Of a stretch of 64,000 bases of DNA, positions 1 to 7,803 are shown in pieces. The first letter of the stretch is position 1; each line of letters opens with the position of its first letter. The position numbers were made by a program, and so were the translations under genes. Source of the stretch: Pseudonocardia hierapolitana (GTDB lineage Bacteria; Actinomycetota; Actinomycetes; Mycobacteriales; Pseudonocardiaceae); NCBI RefSeq assembly GCF_007994075.1, contig NZ_VIWU01000001.1, forward strand, positions 434,001 to 498,000, given 5' to 3'. The notes under the pieces are model-generated. The model had not been told where the DNA came from, searched no databases, and saw only the letters and a list, made by a program, of their open reading frames with translations.

Positions 1-181
1 TGTGTGGCCCGGCCATCGCGTCGTCCGCGACATAACCGATGTCGCTGCGCTGCCAGCGCACGCCGTGGACGCACCACACAGGCGCACTGCGGTACCGCAG
101 CATGGGCGCTGAGCCAGGCGGCGCATCGGGATCGGTCAGCTCGTCCGGCACGTCGGGCATGAACGGATTCTCCCCGCTCAT
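1..181 (-). CDS. Hypothetical protein, 3' end cut by window edge
   Basis: An open frame on the minus strand starts at ATG 181 and runs without a stop to base 1, giving at least 60 residues. A GGAAGG Shine-Dalgarno sequence lies 5 bases before the ATG, which supports the start. The N-terminus is acidic and proline-rich (MSGENPFMPDVPDELTDP), followed by a segment with several aromatic residues (PVWCVHGVRWQRSDIGY). I do not recognise the family, and the rest of the gene lies outside the window. About 270 bases separate it from the divergent GntR gene; apart from the operator at 428-444 I see nothing else in that gap. Confidence 0.5.
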   Translation of the reverse strand, partial: MSGENPFMPDVPDELTDPDAPPGSAPMLRYRSAPVWCVHGVRWQRSDIGYVADDAMAGPH

Positions 182-427
182 GCAGGCCTTCCATACCTGC
201 CATGGTCGGCATCCACTGCGGCAGACGTCCTAACCCATGGCGGAACAGAGGCTGGATCGTCGACTCGCATGCACCCTGCGGGAGCTGCGGGTGCCGCCGT
301 TCCCGCGGACGAGTCGAGATCTGAACCCCGCACCACTGACCGTGCACATTCCCCGTCCGGCGTGTGCACCGTCGCTCATGACCTGCGTGTATGCCCCGGT
401 CTTCCCCGAACCGTTCCGGCCGCTACC

Positions 428-444
428 ATCTGGCCAGACCAGAT
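428..444. promoter_or_regulatory. FadR-type GntR operator
   Basis: A 17-base inverted repeat, ATCTGG-CCAGA-CCAGAT, has perfect 6-base arms and a 5-base centre. This is the exact arm sequence and spacing of the optimal Escherichia coli FadR site (as at fadB). It ends 9 bases before the ATG of the FadR-family gene at 454, so autoregulation by that protein is the simplest reading. Confidence 0.7.
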
Positions 445-453
445 TGGACGACC

Positions 454-1164
454 ATGAATCTCGTGGCGGAGCTCGTCCCGTTCCTGCTGTCCCGCGGCTA
501 CGCGCCGAACGAGCGCGCGCCGTCCGAACGCGAGCTGGCCGAGCTGTTCGGGGCCAGCCGCACCCAGGTGCGCGAGGCCCTGTCGGTGCTGGAGACCCTG
601 CGCCTGATCGAGCGTAGGCCGAAGTCGGGCGTCTACATGACCGTCGAGTCGGCCAGCATCGAGGCGCTGCGCCTGTTCACCGAGATCGGCGTCCCACTGC
701 CCGGCGACGAGGGCGGCCAGGCCGCCGAGGTGCGCCGCATCCAGGAGCTGGAGGCGATCCGGCTCGCCTGCCGCCGCCACCGCGACGACGACGTCGACGC
801 CCTCCTCCGCTGCCTCGACGACTGGGAGGGCGCACTCGACGACGCCACCCGCATCGCCGAGCTGGACCGCGTCTTCCACTGCGGGATCGTGCGCGCCACG
901 CAGAACACGGTGCTCCTGCGCCTGGTCAACCTCTTCTACCTGATGACGGAGCAGCGGCGGGCGGTCTACTTCGGCAGCCGAGCCCGGCAGGAGCAGTCAC
1001 TGCGCGAGCACCGGGAGATCCTCGACGCCCTCGTCGCGCGGGACTCCGACCGCGCCGTCCGGCTGCTCGACGCGCACATGTCGAGCGCCGACAGCTACTG
1101 GCGCGACCTGATGACCACCGGGCTCCGACCGGAGGTCAGCGCGTCGACTCCCGCACGCGGTTGA
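454..1164 (+). CDS. FadR-family (GntR/FCD) transcriptional regulator
   Basis: This 236-residue protein has the two-domain FadR layout. An N-terminal winged helix occupies about residues 5-70 (typical stretch PSERELAELFGASRTQVREA), and an all-helical FCD ligand-binding domain follows from about 85 to 225. The FCD domain shows the spaced His residues that usually bind a metal (in RVFHCGIV, EHREILDAL and DAHMSSADSYW). I chose ATG 454 because the domain begins there; an upstream ATG at 391 would read through the operator. FCD regulators usually sense organic acids and control catabolic genes. It sits tail to tail with the nicotinate-type operon, so a role in that pathway is likely but inferred. 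The exact effector cannot be read from the sequence. Confidence 0.88.
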   Translation: MNLVAELVPFLLSRGYAPNERAPSERELAELFGASRTQVREALSVLETLRLIERRPKSGVYMTVESASIEALRLFTEIGVPLPGDEGGQAAEVRRIQELEAIRLACRRHRDDDVDALLRCLDDWEGALDDATRIAELDRVFHCGIVRATQNTVLLRLVNLFYLMTEQRRAVYFGSRARQEQSLREHREILDALVARDSDRAVRLLDAHMSSADSYWRDLMTTGLRPEVSASTPARG

Positions 1165-1267
1165 GCCGCCAGAGCTGCAGCGTCCACGGCACGTCATAGC
1201 CGATCACCCACGCGGACGGCGCCAGCATCGCAGCGGGGACACACCGCGGCGAGGTCGACGCGATCGG

Positions 1268-2095
1268 TCAGCTCCGGAGCTCACCCAGGCTGTGGCGCAG
1301 CAGCCGGCGCGCCGTCTCCGGCTCGTCCCAGAACACCATGTGCCCGGCCCCGGGCACCTCCACCAGCCGAGCCGCCGGGTTCGTGGCAGCCGCCTCCGCC
1401 GCACCGGCGGCCGTGACGACCGGGCTCGACCCGCCGTACAGGAGCACGGTCGGGGCGGGCACGTTCGGCCAGGTCGTGAAGAAGTCGTCGCTCTCGAACC
1501 CGCCGTGCGTGGCGACGATCGCGTCGGTGTCGCAGCTGGACAGCCACCGTGCCCGCAGTTCCTGCTCCCGCCGGGGCCAGCGCGGCCACGACCGCGCCAC
1601 CTCGTCGGCATCGGTTCCCCGCTGCGCCTCCTCCAACTGGTCGAGGAAGGCGTCGAGGCTGGTCGGGTACGGCCCGCGGCCCGGCCCGCTCATCGGCGGG
1701 TCGACAAGCACCGTGCCCCGCAGCGGCACGCCACGCGCAGCGACGACGGCCGCGATCCGCGCGCCCATCGAGTGCCCGAGCAGCAGCGGCCGGTCGAGCC
1801 CGTCGAGCACGGCGACCGTGTCGTCGGCGTAGTCCTCCAGGGTGTAGGACTTGCCGGAGTCGGAGAGCCCCCGGCCCCGGACGTCCTCCACGATCGGCCG
1901 GACGAGGTCGGTGAGCTCCCGCGCCACGAAGTCCATGGTGATCGCCGGGCTGGTGATCCCGGGCAGCACGACGAGCGGGACGCCGTCGCCGCCGTAGTCG
2001 AGGACGTGCAGCCGCAGGTCCCCGGAGCGGACCCAGCGGGACCGCGCCGGTACGTCGGCGAGATCGGCCAGCGCGGACTGCAGCACGGCCCTCAT
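1268..2095 (-). CDS. nicD: N-formylmaleamate deformylase (NicD-like alpha/beta hydrolase)
   Basis: This 275-residue alpha/beta hydrolase is predicted to release formate from N-formylmaleamate, giving maleamate. The nucleophile elbow GHSMG places Ser109. Asp132 (in LVDPPM) and His252 (in GAGHMVF) complete a triad whose spacing closely follows that reported for Pseudomonas NicD (Ser101, Asp125, His245). The fold is generic, so function rests on its position: its ATG overlaps the stop of the maleamate amidase by 4 bases (ATGA) and it is the last gene of the operon. Another alpha/beta hydrolase activity cannot be excluded from sequence alone, but with NicC, NicX, NicF and NicE homologues present the NicD step would otherwise be missing. 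Confidence 0.82.
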   Translation of the reverse strand: MRAVLQSALADLADVPARSRWVRSGDLRLHVLDYGGDGVPLVVLPGITSPAITMDFVARELTDLVRPIVEDVRGRGLSDSGKSYTLEDYADDTVAVLDGLDRPLLLGHSMGARIAAVVAARGVPLRGTVLVDPPMSGPGRGPYPTSLDAFLDQLEEAQRGTDADEVARSWPRWPRREQELRARWLSSCDTDAIVATHGGFESDDFFTTWPNVPAPTVLLYGGSSPVVTAAGAAEAAATNPAARLVEVPGAGHMVFWDEPETARRLLRHSLGELRS

Positions 2096-2730
2096 CGCGC
2101 CACCCCTGCCGGAACGCGCACGTACGACAGGGCGTCGGCCAGCTCGATCACGTCGCCGTACTTGGCCTGGATGTCGAACAGGTTCGCCTCGTGCGGCCCC
2201 GGCGCGCGGTCGCCGACGCACTGGCGCGGCACGAGCACCGAGAACCCGCTCTGCACGGCGTCCACGGCGGTGGCGCGCACGCAGCCGCTGGTGGTCGCGC
2301 CGCAGACCAGCACGGTGTCCACGCGCAGGCCCGTGAGCAGCGCGGCGAGACCCGTCCCGAAGAACGCGGACGCGCCCTTCTTCGTGATCAGGTGGTCGCG
2401 CGGGTCGACCGGCAGCCGGTCGTCGATCGCCACCGCGCGGGTGCCCTCGCGCAGGGCCCGCATGCCGGGTGCCTTGGTGAGCCACGTGACGGCGTCCCCG
2501 TCGGCCTCGGCGGGCGTGTAGGCGATCGTCGTGAACACCACGGGCACGCCGCCCGGCCGCCCGGCCTCGATCAGCTCCGCGGTGGCGCCCACGACCTCGG
2601 TGAGATCGGCACCGGTCGGCTCGGACGGGTCCGTGAACCCGTTCGTCAGGTCGACCACGACGATCCCAGGCCGCTCCCCTCGCCGCACCGACGCCCCGAA
2701 GCCCGCGCGTGCGTAGATCGCGTCGGTCAT
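2092..2730 (-). CDS. nicF: Maleamate amidohydrolase (NicF-like, isochorismatase family)
   Basis: This 212-residue cysteine hydrolase belongs to the isochorismatase-like family and is predicted to hydrolyse maleamate to maleate and ammonia. The family triad is visible: Asp27 in IVVVDLTNGF, Lys118 in LITKKGASAF and Cys150 in GATTSGCVRA. The start at ATG 2730 overlaps the stop of the 2Fe-2S subunit (ATGA), indicating translational coupling. The family also includes N-carbamoylsarcosine amidases and nicotinamidases; its place between a Mo-hydroxylase and a NicD-like gene favours maleamate. Confidence 0.85.
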   Translation of the reverse strand: MTDAIYARAGFGASVRRGERPGIVVVDLTNGFTDPSEPTGADLTEVVGATAELIEAGRPGGVPVVFTTIAYTPAEADGDAVTWLTKAPGMRALREGTRAVAIDDRLPVDPRDHLITKKGASAFFGTGLAALLTGLRVDTVLVCGATTSGCVRATAVDAVQSGFSVLVPRQCVGDRAPGPHEANLFDIQAKYGDVIELADALSYVRVPAGVAR

Positions 2731-3218
2731 GCGCAGCTCCCCTCGCGACGGCGGACCGCGCAGGCGTCCACCGCTTCGACGATCGTCTGGTAACCCGTGC
2801 ACCGGCACAGGTTGGACGCCACCACCTCGCGGATCTCCTCCTTCGTCGCATCGGGTCGCTCGGCGAGGAAACCTTGCGCGAGCATCAGGAACCCGGGCGT
2901 GCAGAACCCGCACTGCAGCCCGTGGTGCGCGGAGAACTCCCGCTGCAGGTCCGACAGCGCCCCGTCGGGCGCCGCCAGGGACTCGACCGTGCGGATGTCG
3001 GCGTCCTCGACCTGCGCGGCGAACACGAGACACGCCCGCACCGGCGCCCCGTCGACGAGCACAGTGCAGGCGCCGCAGATCCCGTGCTCGCAGCCCACGT
3101 GGGTGCCGGTGAGGCCGAGGTCGTGGCGCAGCACGTCGACGAGCGTGCGGCGCGGCTCGATGGCGAGGTCGTGCCGCTCGCCGTTGACGGTGAGCTCGAC
3201 CAGCCGGATCTCAGACAT
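2727..3218 (-). CDS. Molybdenum hydroxylase, 2Fe-2S subunit (nicotinate dehydrogenase small subunit)
   Basis: This 163-residue protein carries the two iron-sulfur clusters that pass electrons from the molybdenum site to FAD. The plant-type cluster ligands are Cys43, Cys48, Cys51 and Cys63 (CEHGICGACTVLVDG). The second, xanthine-oxidase-type cluster uses Cys103, Cys106, Cys138 and Cys140 (CGFCTPGF and CRCTGY). Length and motif order match CoxS/NdhS-type small subunits. Its ATG overlaps the 3' end of the molybdopterin subunit by 8 bases. With the next two genes it forms a separate-subunit hydroxylase, unlike Pseudomonas NicAB, where electrons leave through a cytochrome domain. Confidence 0.95.
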   Translation of the reverse strand: MSEIRLVELTVNGERHDLAIEPRRTLVDVLRHDLGLTGTHVGCEHGICGACTVLVDGAPVRACLVFAAQVEDADIRTVESLAAPDGALSDLQREFSAHHGLQCGFCTPGFLMLAQGFLAERPDATKEEIREVVASNLCRCTGYQTIVEAVDACAVRRREGSCA

Positions 3219-5583
3219 GGGTTCCCTCCAGCGCCGAATTCAGTGCCCGGTAGACCGCCTCGCGGGCGATCGGGGTGTCGTCCAGCTCCACGCCGGTGCC
3301 GCGCAGCGCGTCGTTCACGGCGTTGAGCACGGCGGCGGGCGCGCCGATCGTGCCGCCCTCCCCCGCGCCCTTGGCGCCGTTCGCGGTGAACGCGCACGGC
3401 GTCTCGAGGTGGTGGATCGCGATGTCGGGGATCTCCGCCGCGGTCGGCACCTTGTACTCCATCAGGCTCGGCGCGAGGGGCTGCCCGGCGGCGTCGTAGG
3501 TGACCTGCTCGAACAGCGCCCCCGCGATGCCCTGCGCGATCCCGCCACGGCACTGGCCCTCGACGATCTGCGGGTGGATCGCGACCCCGCAGTCCTCCAC
3601 GCACACGTACCGCAGGATCTCGACGCCGCCGGTGCCCGGATCGAGCTCGACGACCACACCGTGGGTGGCGTTGGAGAACGTCCCGTCGCCCGCCACGTCG
3701 AAGCTCGCGGTGGCGGTCAGCCCCGGCCCGACACCCTTGGGCAGCAGGTGTGCGCGCAGGTAGGCGACGTCGGCCAGCTCCGCGAACGAGAGGCGCCGCG
3801 CCGGGTCGTCCCGCAGCCGCACCCCGCCGGCCCCGTCCAGCTCGGTGGAGTCGACGTCGACCTCCATGAGGTGCGCCGCGATCTCCCGCAGCTGGTCGCC
3901 GAGCTTCTCCGACGCGGCCGCGACCGCGCTCCCGCCGATCGTGATCGAGCGGCTGGCGAACGAGCCGAAGCCGTAGGTGATGCGGTCGGTGTCGCCCTGC
4001 ACGATCTTGACCTGGGCGATGTCCAGCCCGAGCCGGTCGGCCACGATCTGGGCCATCGTCGTCTCGTGGCTCTGGCCGTGGCTCATCGTGCCGGTGGTGA
4101 CGGAGACGGTGCCGGAGACGTCCATCCGGATCTCCGAGATGTCGAAGCCGGGCACCACCTGCATCTTGCGCTGCGCGAAGGCGCCGGAGCCGTAGCCGGT
4201 GCGCTCGGAGAAGCAGGCGTAGCCGATGCCGATCACGCGACCCGAGTCCCGTACGTCGTACCAGCCCTCGTCGCGCAGCACCTGCTCGCACAGGTCGAGG
4301 GACTCCCGGTAGGAGCCCGGGTCGTAGGTGATGCGGTTGACGCCGGTGTAGGGGAACACGGTGATCACGTTGCGGCGGCGGATCTCGACCGGGTCGATCC
4401 CCAGCTCCCGGGCGGCCCGCTCCATCAGCCGCTCCACGACCATCACGTACTGCGGCCGGCTCACCCCGCGGTACGGGCCGGTGGGCGCCTTGTTGGTGGT
4501 GATCGCCCGGCCGCGCACCCGGTACGCGGGCACCTTGTAGACCGACGGCATCTCCGCCGACGCCATCAGCGGCTCGATCCCGGCCGTGAACGGGTAGCAG
4601 GAGTAGGCGCCCATGTCGCAGACGACGTCGGCGTCCAGGCCGAGGATGTGGCCGTCGGCGTCGAACGCGGCGCGCACGTCGTAGCGTTGCTCGCGGGCGA
4701 GGAACGCGGCGGTGAGGGCGTCGCGGCGGTCCTCGATCCACTTCACGGGCCGGCGCAGCCGCAGCGCGGCGGCCGCGGCGGCGATCTCCTCACGGCCCAC
4801 CACGCACTTCTGCCCGAACCCGCCGCCCATGTCCGGGACGGTGACGCGCACCTGCTTCTCGTCCAGGCCGGCACAGCCCGCGAGCACGGTGCGCACCTGG
4901 TGCGGGATCTGCGTGGCGGTCTGCACGTGGAGCTGCTCGTCGCGGTCGTCCCAGGACGCGACGACCCCGCGGGTCTCCAGCGGGAGCGCGTTCTGCCTGC
5001 CGGTCCTCGTCCGCACCCGCACGACGCAGGGCGCCTCGGCGAACACGTCGTCGATGCCCTCGGTGGCGAAGAGCGAGACGTCGACGAGCGTGTTGCGCGG
5101 GGCCTCGGCGTGCACGAGCGGGGCGTCGTCGGCGAGGGCTGCGGTGTCGCTGACGACCGGCTCCAGGTCCTCGTACTCGACGACGGCGGCCTCGACCCCG
5201 TCCTCGGCGGCGTACGGGTCGCGGGCGATCACGATGGCGACGGGTTCACCGACGAAGCGGACCTTGTCGCGGGCCAGCACCGGCATCGACGTGGGCACGA
5301 ACTCGTGCGGCGGGCGGTCGAGCAGGGCGGTGACGTCGCCGAGGCCGAGGTCGGCCGCCGAGAACGCCGCCACGACACCGGGCACCGCGCGGACATCGTC
5401 GAGATCGACGGCGACGATCCGGCCGTGCGCCACGGTGCTGCGCACGAACTGGGCGTGCAACATGCCGGGCAGTGCGATGTCGTCGACGAAGCGGCCGCGG
5501 CCCGCGAGCAGCCGCGGATCCTCCCGGCGCGGCACCGAGGCGCCCACCCAGGCGCCGTCCCTGCGGAAATGTGGCTCGTTCAC
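3211..5583 (-). CDS. Molybdenum hydroxylase, molybdopterin-binding large subunit (nicotinate dehydrogenase-like)
   Basis: This 790-residue subunit holds the molybdopterin cofactor and substrate pocket of a xanthine-dehydrogenase-family hydroxylase, which adds a water-derived hydroxyl to an N-heterocycle. Recognisable parts are the N-terminal a/b hammerhead (VGEPVAIVIARDPYA), the glycine-rich cofactor loop MGGGFGQK, the PYRGVSRPQ segment, and the catalytic base Glu742 in KGAGEGGTIG near the C-terminus. It starts at GTG 5583, overlapping the FAD subunit stop by 4 bases. The operon predicts C6-hydroxylation of nicotinate to 6-hydroxynicotinate. Substrate cannot be read from the sequence; hydroxylation of picolinate would feed the same lower pathway and is the main alternative. 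Confidence 0.9.
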   Translation of the reverse strand: MNEPHFRRDGAWVGASVPRREDPRLLAGRGRFVDDIALPGMLHAQFVRSTVAHGRIVAVDLDDVRAVPGVVAAFSAADLGLGDVTALLDRPPHEFVPTSMPVLARDKVRFVGEPVAIVIARDPYAAEDGVEAAVVEYEDLEPVVSDTAALADDAPLVHAEAPRNTLVDVSLFATEGIDDVFAEAPCVVRVRTRTGRQNALPLETRGVVASWDDRDEQLHVQTATQIPHQVRTVLAGCAGLDEKQVRVTVPDMGGGFGQKCVVGREEIAAAAAALRLRRPVKWIEDRRDALTAAFLAREQRYDVRAAFDADGHILGLDADVVCDMGAYSCYPFTAGIEPLMASAEMPSVYKVPAYRVRGRAITTNKAPTGPYRGVSRPQYVMVVERLMERAARELGIDPVEIRRRNVITVFPYTGVNRITYDPGSYRESLDLCEQVLRDEGWYDVRDSGRVIGIGYACFSERTGYGSGAFAQRKMQVVPGFDISEIRMDVSGTVSVTTGTMSHGQSHETTMAQIVADRLGLDIAQVKIVQGDTDRITYGFGSFASRSITIGGSAVAAASEKLGDQLREIAAHLMEVDVDSTELDGAGGVRLRDDPARRLSFAELADVAYLRAHLLPKGVGPGLTATASFDVAGDGTFSNATHGVVVELDPGTGGVEILRYVCVEDCGVAIHPQIVEGQCRGGIAQGIAGALFEQVTYDAAGQPLAPSLMEYKVPTAAEIPDIAIHHLETPCAFTANGAKGAGEGGTIGAPAAVLNAVNDALRGTGVELDDTPIAREAVYRALNSALEGTHV

Positions 5584-6395
5584 CGGGCAGCGGCCTCCTC
5601 GCAGGCTCGTGCGACGAGCGTCCGGGTGAGCCCGCGCCGGTAGTGCGCACTCACGCCGGGCTCGTCGCGGACATCGATCGCCGCGGCCGCGGCCTCGCCG
5701 ACCTCGGCCGGCTCTGCTCCCCCGGCCAGCGCCGCCTCCGCGTCGGGCACCCGCAGCGGGACGGGTGCGACGCCGCCGAGCACGATGCGCGGACCGTCCA
5801 GGTCCACGGCCGCGGCCACGATCGCGAAGTCACCCTGTCGCTCGGCGAACTCCGTGAGCGCAGCGCGGGGCGCGGCGCGCGGGAACACCACCTCGACGAT
5901 CAGCTCGTCCGGCTCCAGCGCCGTGGTGAACACCCCTTGGAAGAACTCCGCGGCCGGGATCTCCCGCCGCCCGGCCGGGCCCTCCACGATGATCCCCGCG
6001 TCGAGCAGCACGGCGAGCAGGCACCACTCGGCGGTGGCGTCGGCGTGCGCCAGGCTGCCGCCGACCGTGCCGCGCGTGCGGATCGGCAGGTGCCCGACCC
6101 ACCGCATCGCGTCGGACAGCACCCGGAACCCGGGGCCGAGGTCGGCGGTCTCGACGGCGTGGTGGGTGACCAGCGCGCCGACGCGGAGCGCGTCCCCGTC
6201 CAGGGAGATCGTGTCGAGCCCCGGGATGCGGGCGATGTCGATCAGGTGCTCGGGCCGGGCCAGGCGGAAGTTCATCATCGCGACGAGGCTCTGCCCGCCC
6301 GCGATGACCTTCGCGTCGTCCCCGAGCTCGGCGAGCAGGCCCACCGCGCCCGGGACGGTCCGGGCGCGGTGGTAGGTGAACGGAGCCGGCTTCAC
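5580..6395 (-). CDS. Molybdenum hydroxylase, FAD-binding subunit
   Basis: This 271-residue CoxM/NdhF-type subunit receives electrons from the 2Fe-2S subunit. The two FAD-binding loops are clear: AGGQSLVAMMNFRLA near residue 33 and TRGTVGGSLAHADATAEW near residue 108. A CO-dehydrogenase-flavoprotein C-terminal domain follows. The start is GTG 6395, where GTGA overlaps the stop of the transporter gene; no upstream in-frame start fits better. Having a dedicated FAD subunit suggests electrons pass to NAD or another soluble acceptor; the acceptor is not evident. Confidence 0.93.
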   Translation of the reverse strand: MKPAPFTYHRARTVPGAVGLLAELGDDAKVIAGGQSLVAMMNFRLARPEHLIDIARIPGLDTISLDGDALRVGALVTHHAVETADLGPGFRVLSDAMRWVGHLPIRTRGTVGGSLAHADATAEWCLLAVLLDAGIIVEGPAGRREIPAAEFFQGVFTTALEPDELIVEVVFPRAAPRAALTEFAERQGDFAIVAAAVDLDGPRIVLGGVAPVPLRVPDAEAALAGGAEPAEVGEAAAAAIDVRDEPGVSAHYRRGLTRTLVARACEEAAAR

Positions 6396-7777
6396 GAGCC
6401 CAGTTTCTCCAGGAGCGGCTCCTCGTCGCCGGTGATGTGGTCGAGTTCCCGGCCCCGCGTCTCGGGGGCGGCCACGGCCATCCACAGCACGGCGGCGACC
6501 ACCAGCACACCGAGCACCGTGAACGTCAGCGGCAGTCCGAGCACCGGCCACAGCACGCTGCCGAACAGCAGCGGCGCGAACCCCGTGACCGCCCGGCTCG
6601 ACGACGACGCCCAGCCGAACCCGCTCGCGCGCAGCGGCGTCGGGTAGAGCTCGGACACGTACGCGTACATCACCGGGATCACCGTGAGCGACAGGAACCC
6701 GAACACGGCGATCATCGTGATGGCCGCCGCAGGAACGTCGAGGACCAGCGCGAACACCACCAGCGCTGCGGCGGCGGCAGGGCCGGACACCGCGATGACC
6801 CACTTGCGGCCGACGACCTCGACGAGCAGCACCGACGTGATCACGCCGAGGATGCCGACCGCGTTCATGATCGTGGTGCCGGCGAAGGCGGCCACCTGGT
6901 CCATGCCCTGTGCACGCAGGATCGACGGCATCCAGGACAGCGCCGCGTAGTAGACGAGCATCACGGAGATGAACAGCGCCCACGCGACGGAGGTGATCCG
7001 CGGGTTGAACGCCCAGACCAGGCGCAGCTGCTCGAGCGCAGCGGCGACCCCGCGACGCCGCTGCACGGCCGCCGCGACCGCGGGGATCTCGTACGGCTCG
7101 TGGGGGGCGCCCGTCCGCATGACGAGGTCGTCGATCACGGCGCGCGCCTCGGCCTCACGGCCGGTGCGGGCGAGGTAGAGCGGCGACTCGGGGATGCCGC
7201 GGCGCACCCAGAACAGCAGCAGCGCCGGCAACACCATCAGCGCGAGCATCCAGCGCCAGTTGCCCTGCACCGGCACGAGGAACGTCGCCGACAGCCCGGC
7301 GAGCGTGGTGCCGACCGGCCACCAGCCGTCCATCGCCGCGAGCACGCGGCCGCGCTGCTTCTTCGGGGAGAACTCGCTGACCAGCGCGTAGTCGACGGGG
7401 ATGCAGCCGCCGAGGCCGATGCCGGCGAGGAACCGCAGGATCAGGAAGACCTCCCAGCTCGGCGAGAGCGCACCGAGCACGGAGAACAGCGCGAAGATCA
7501 GCAGCGTGATGCTGAAGGCCCGCTTGCGGCCCACCCGGTCGGCGACCGTGCCCCACGCGACGGCGCCGACGGCCATGCCGACGAGGTTGGCCGTGGCGAC
7601 GAGCCCGCGCTGCCCGGTGGACAGGCCGAACTCGGTGCCGAGCAACGGGGTGAGGAAGCCGTTGAGGGCGACGTCCCAGGCGTCGAACATGTAGCCCAGC
7701 CCGCCGATGATGAAGATCTTGCCTTGCACCCCCCACTTCCAGGGGAGGTCCTGCACGACCTGGTCGCCGGTACGCAT
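6392..7777 (-). CDS. MFS transporter, probable nicotinate/aromatic-acid uptake (NicT-like)
   Basis: This 461-residue protein has the twelve-helix pattern of the major facilitator superfamily. The conserved loop after helix 2 reads ADRVGRKRAF, a second copy (EVVGRKWV) lies in the second half, and the sugar/aromatic-acid porter signature PESPLYLARTGR follows helix 6. It begins at ATG 7777 behind a GGAG sequence in the leader and lies between the monooxygenase and hydroxylase genes in one operon. Uptake of the pathway substrate is inferred from context, as for NicT of Pseudomonas. Confidence 0.85.
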   Translation of the reverse strand: MRTGDQVVQDLPWKWGVQGKIFIIGGLGYMFDAWDVALNGFLTPLLGTEFGLSTGQRGLVATANLVGMAVGAVAWGTVADRVGRKRAFSITLLIFALFSVLGALSPSWEVFLILRFLAGIGLGGCIPVDYALVSEFSPKKQRGRVLAAMDGWWPVGTTLAGLSATFLVPVQGNWRWMLALMVLPALLLFWVRRGIPESPLYLARTGREAEARAVIDDLVMRTGAPHEPYEIPAVAAAVQRRRGVAAALEQLRLVWAFNPRITSVAWALFISVMLVYYAALSWMPSILRAQGMDQVAAFAGTTIMNAVGILGVITSVLLVEVVGRKWVIAVSGPAAAAALVVFALVLDVPAAAITMIAVFGFLSLTVIPVMYAYVSELYPTPLRASGFGWASSSSRAVTGFAPLLFGSVLWPVLGLPLTFTVLGVLVVAAVLWMAVAAPETRGRELDHITGDEEPLLEKLGS

Positions 7778-7803
7778 GTGGTGGGCTCCGTTCTCGGGGA
7801 GGT

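Noticed and set aside
1136..1228. 30-residue minus-strand frame (MLAPSAWVIGYDVPWTLQLW...)
   Set aside because: The peptide looks protein-like, possibly a C-terminal remnant, but there is no ribosome site and it overlaps the end of the GntR gene.
2797..5643. 948-residue plus-strand reading frame opposite the Mo-hydroxylase genes
   Set aside because: It is a shadow of the real minus-strand genes: the composition is Arg/His/Asp/Gly-rich with no domain, and the opposite strand has full motifs and start-stop overlaps.
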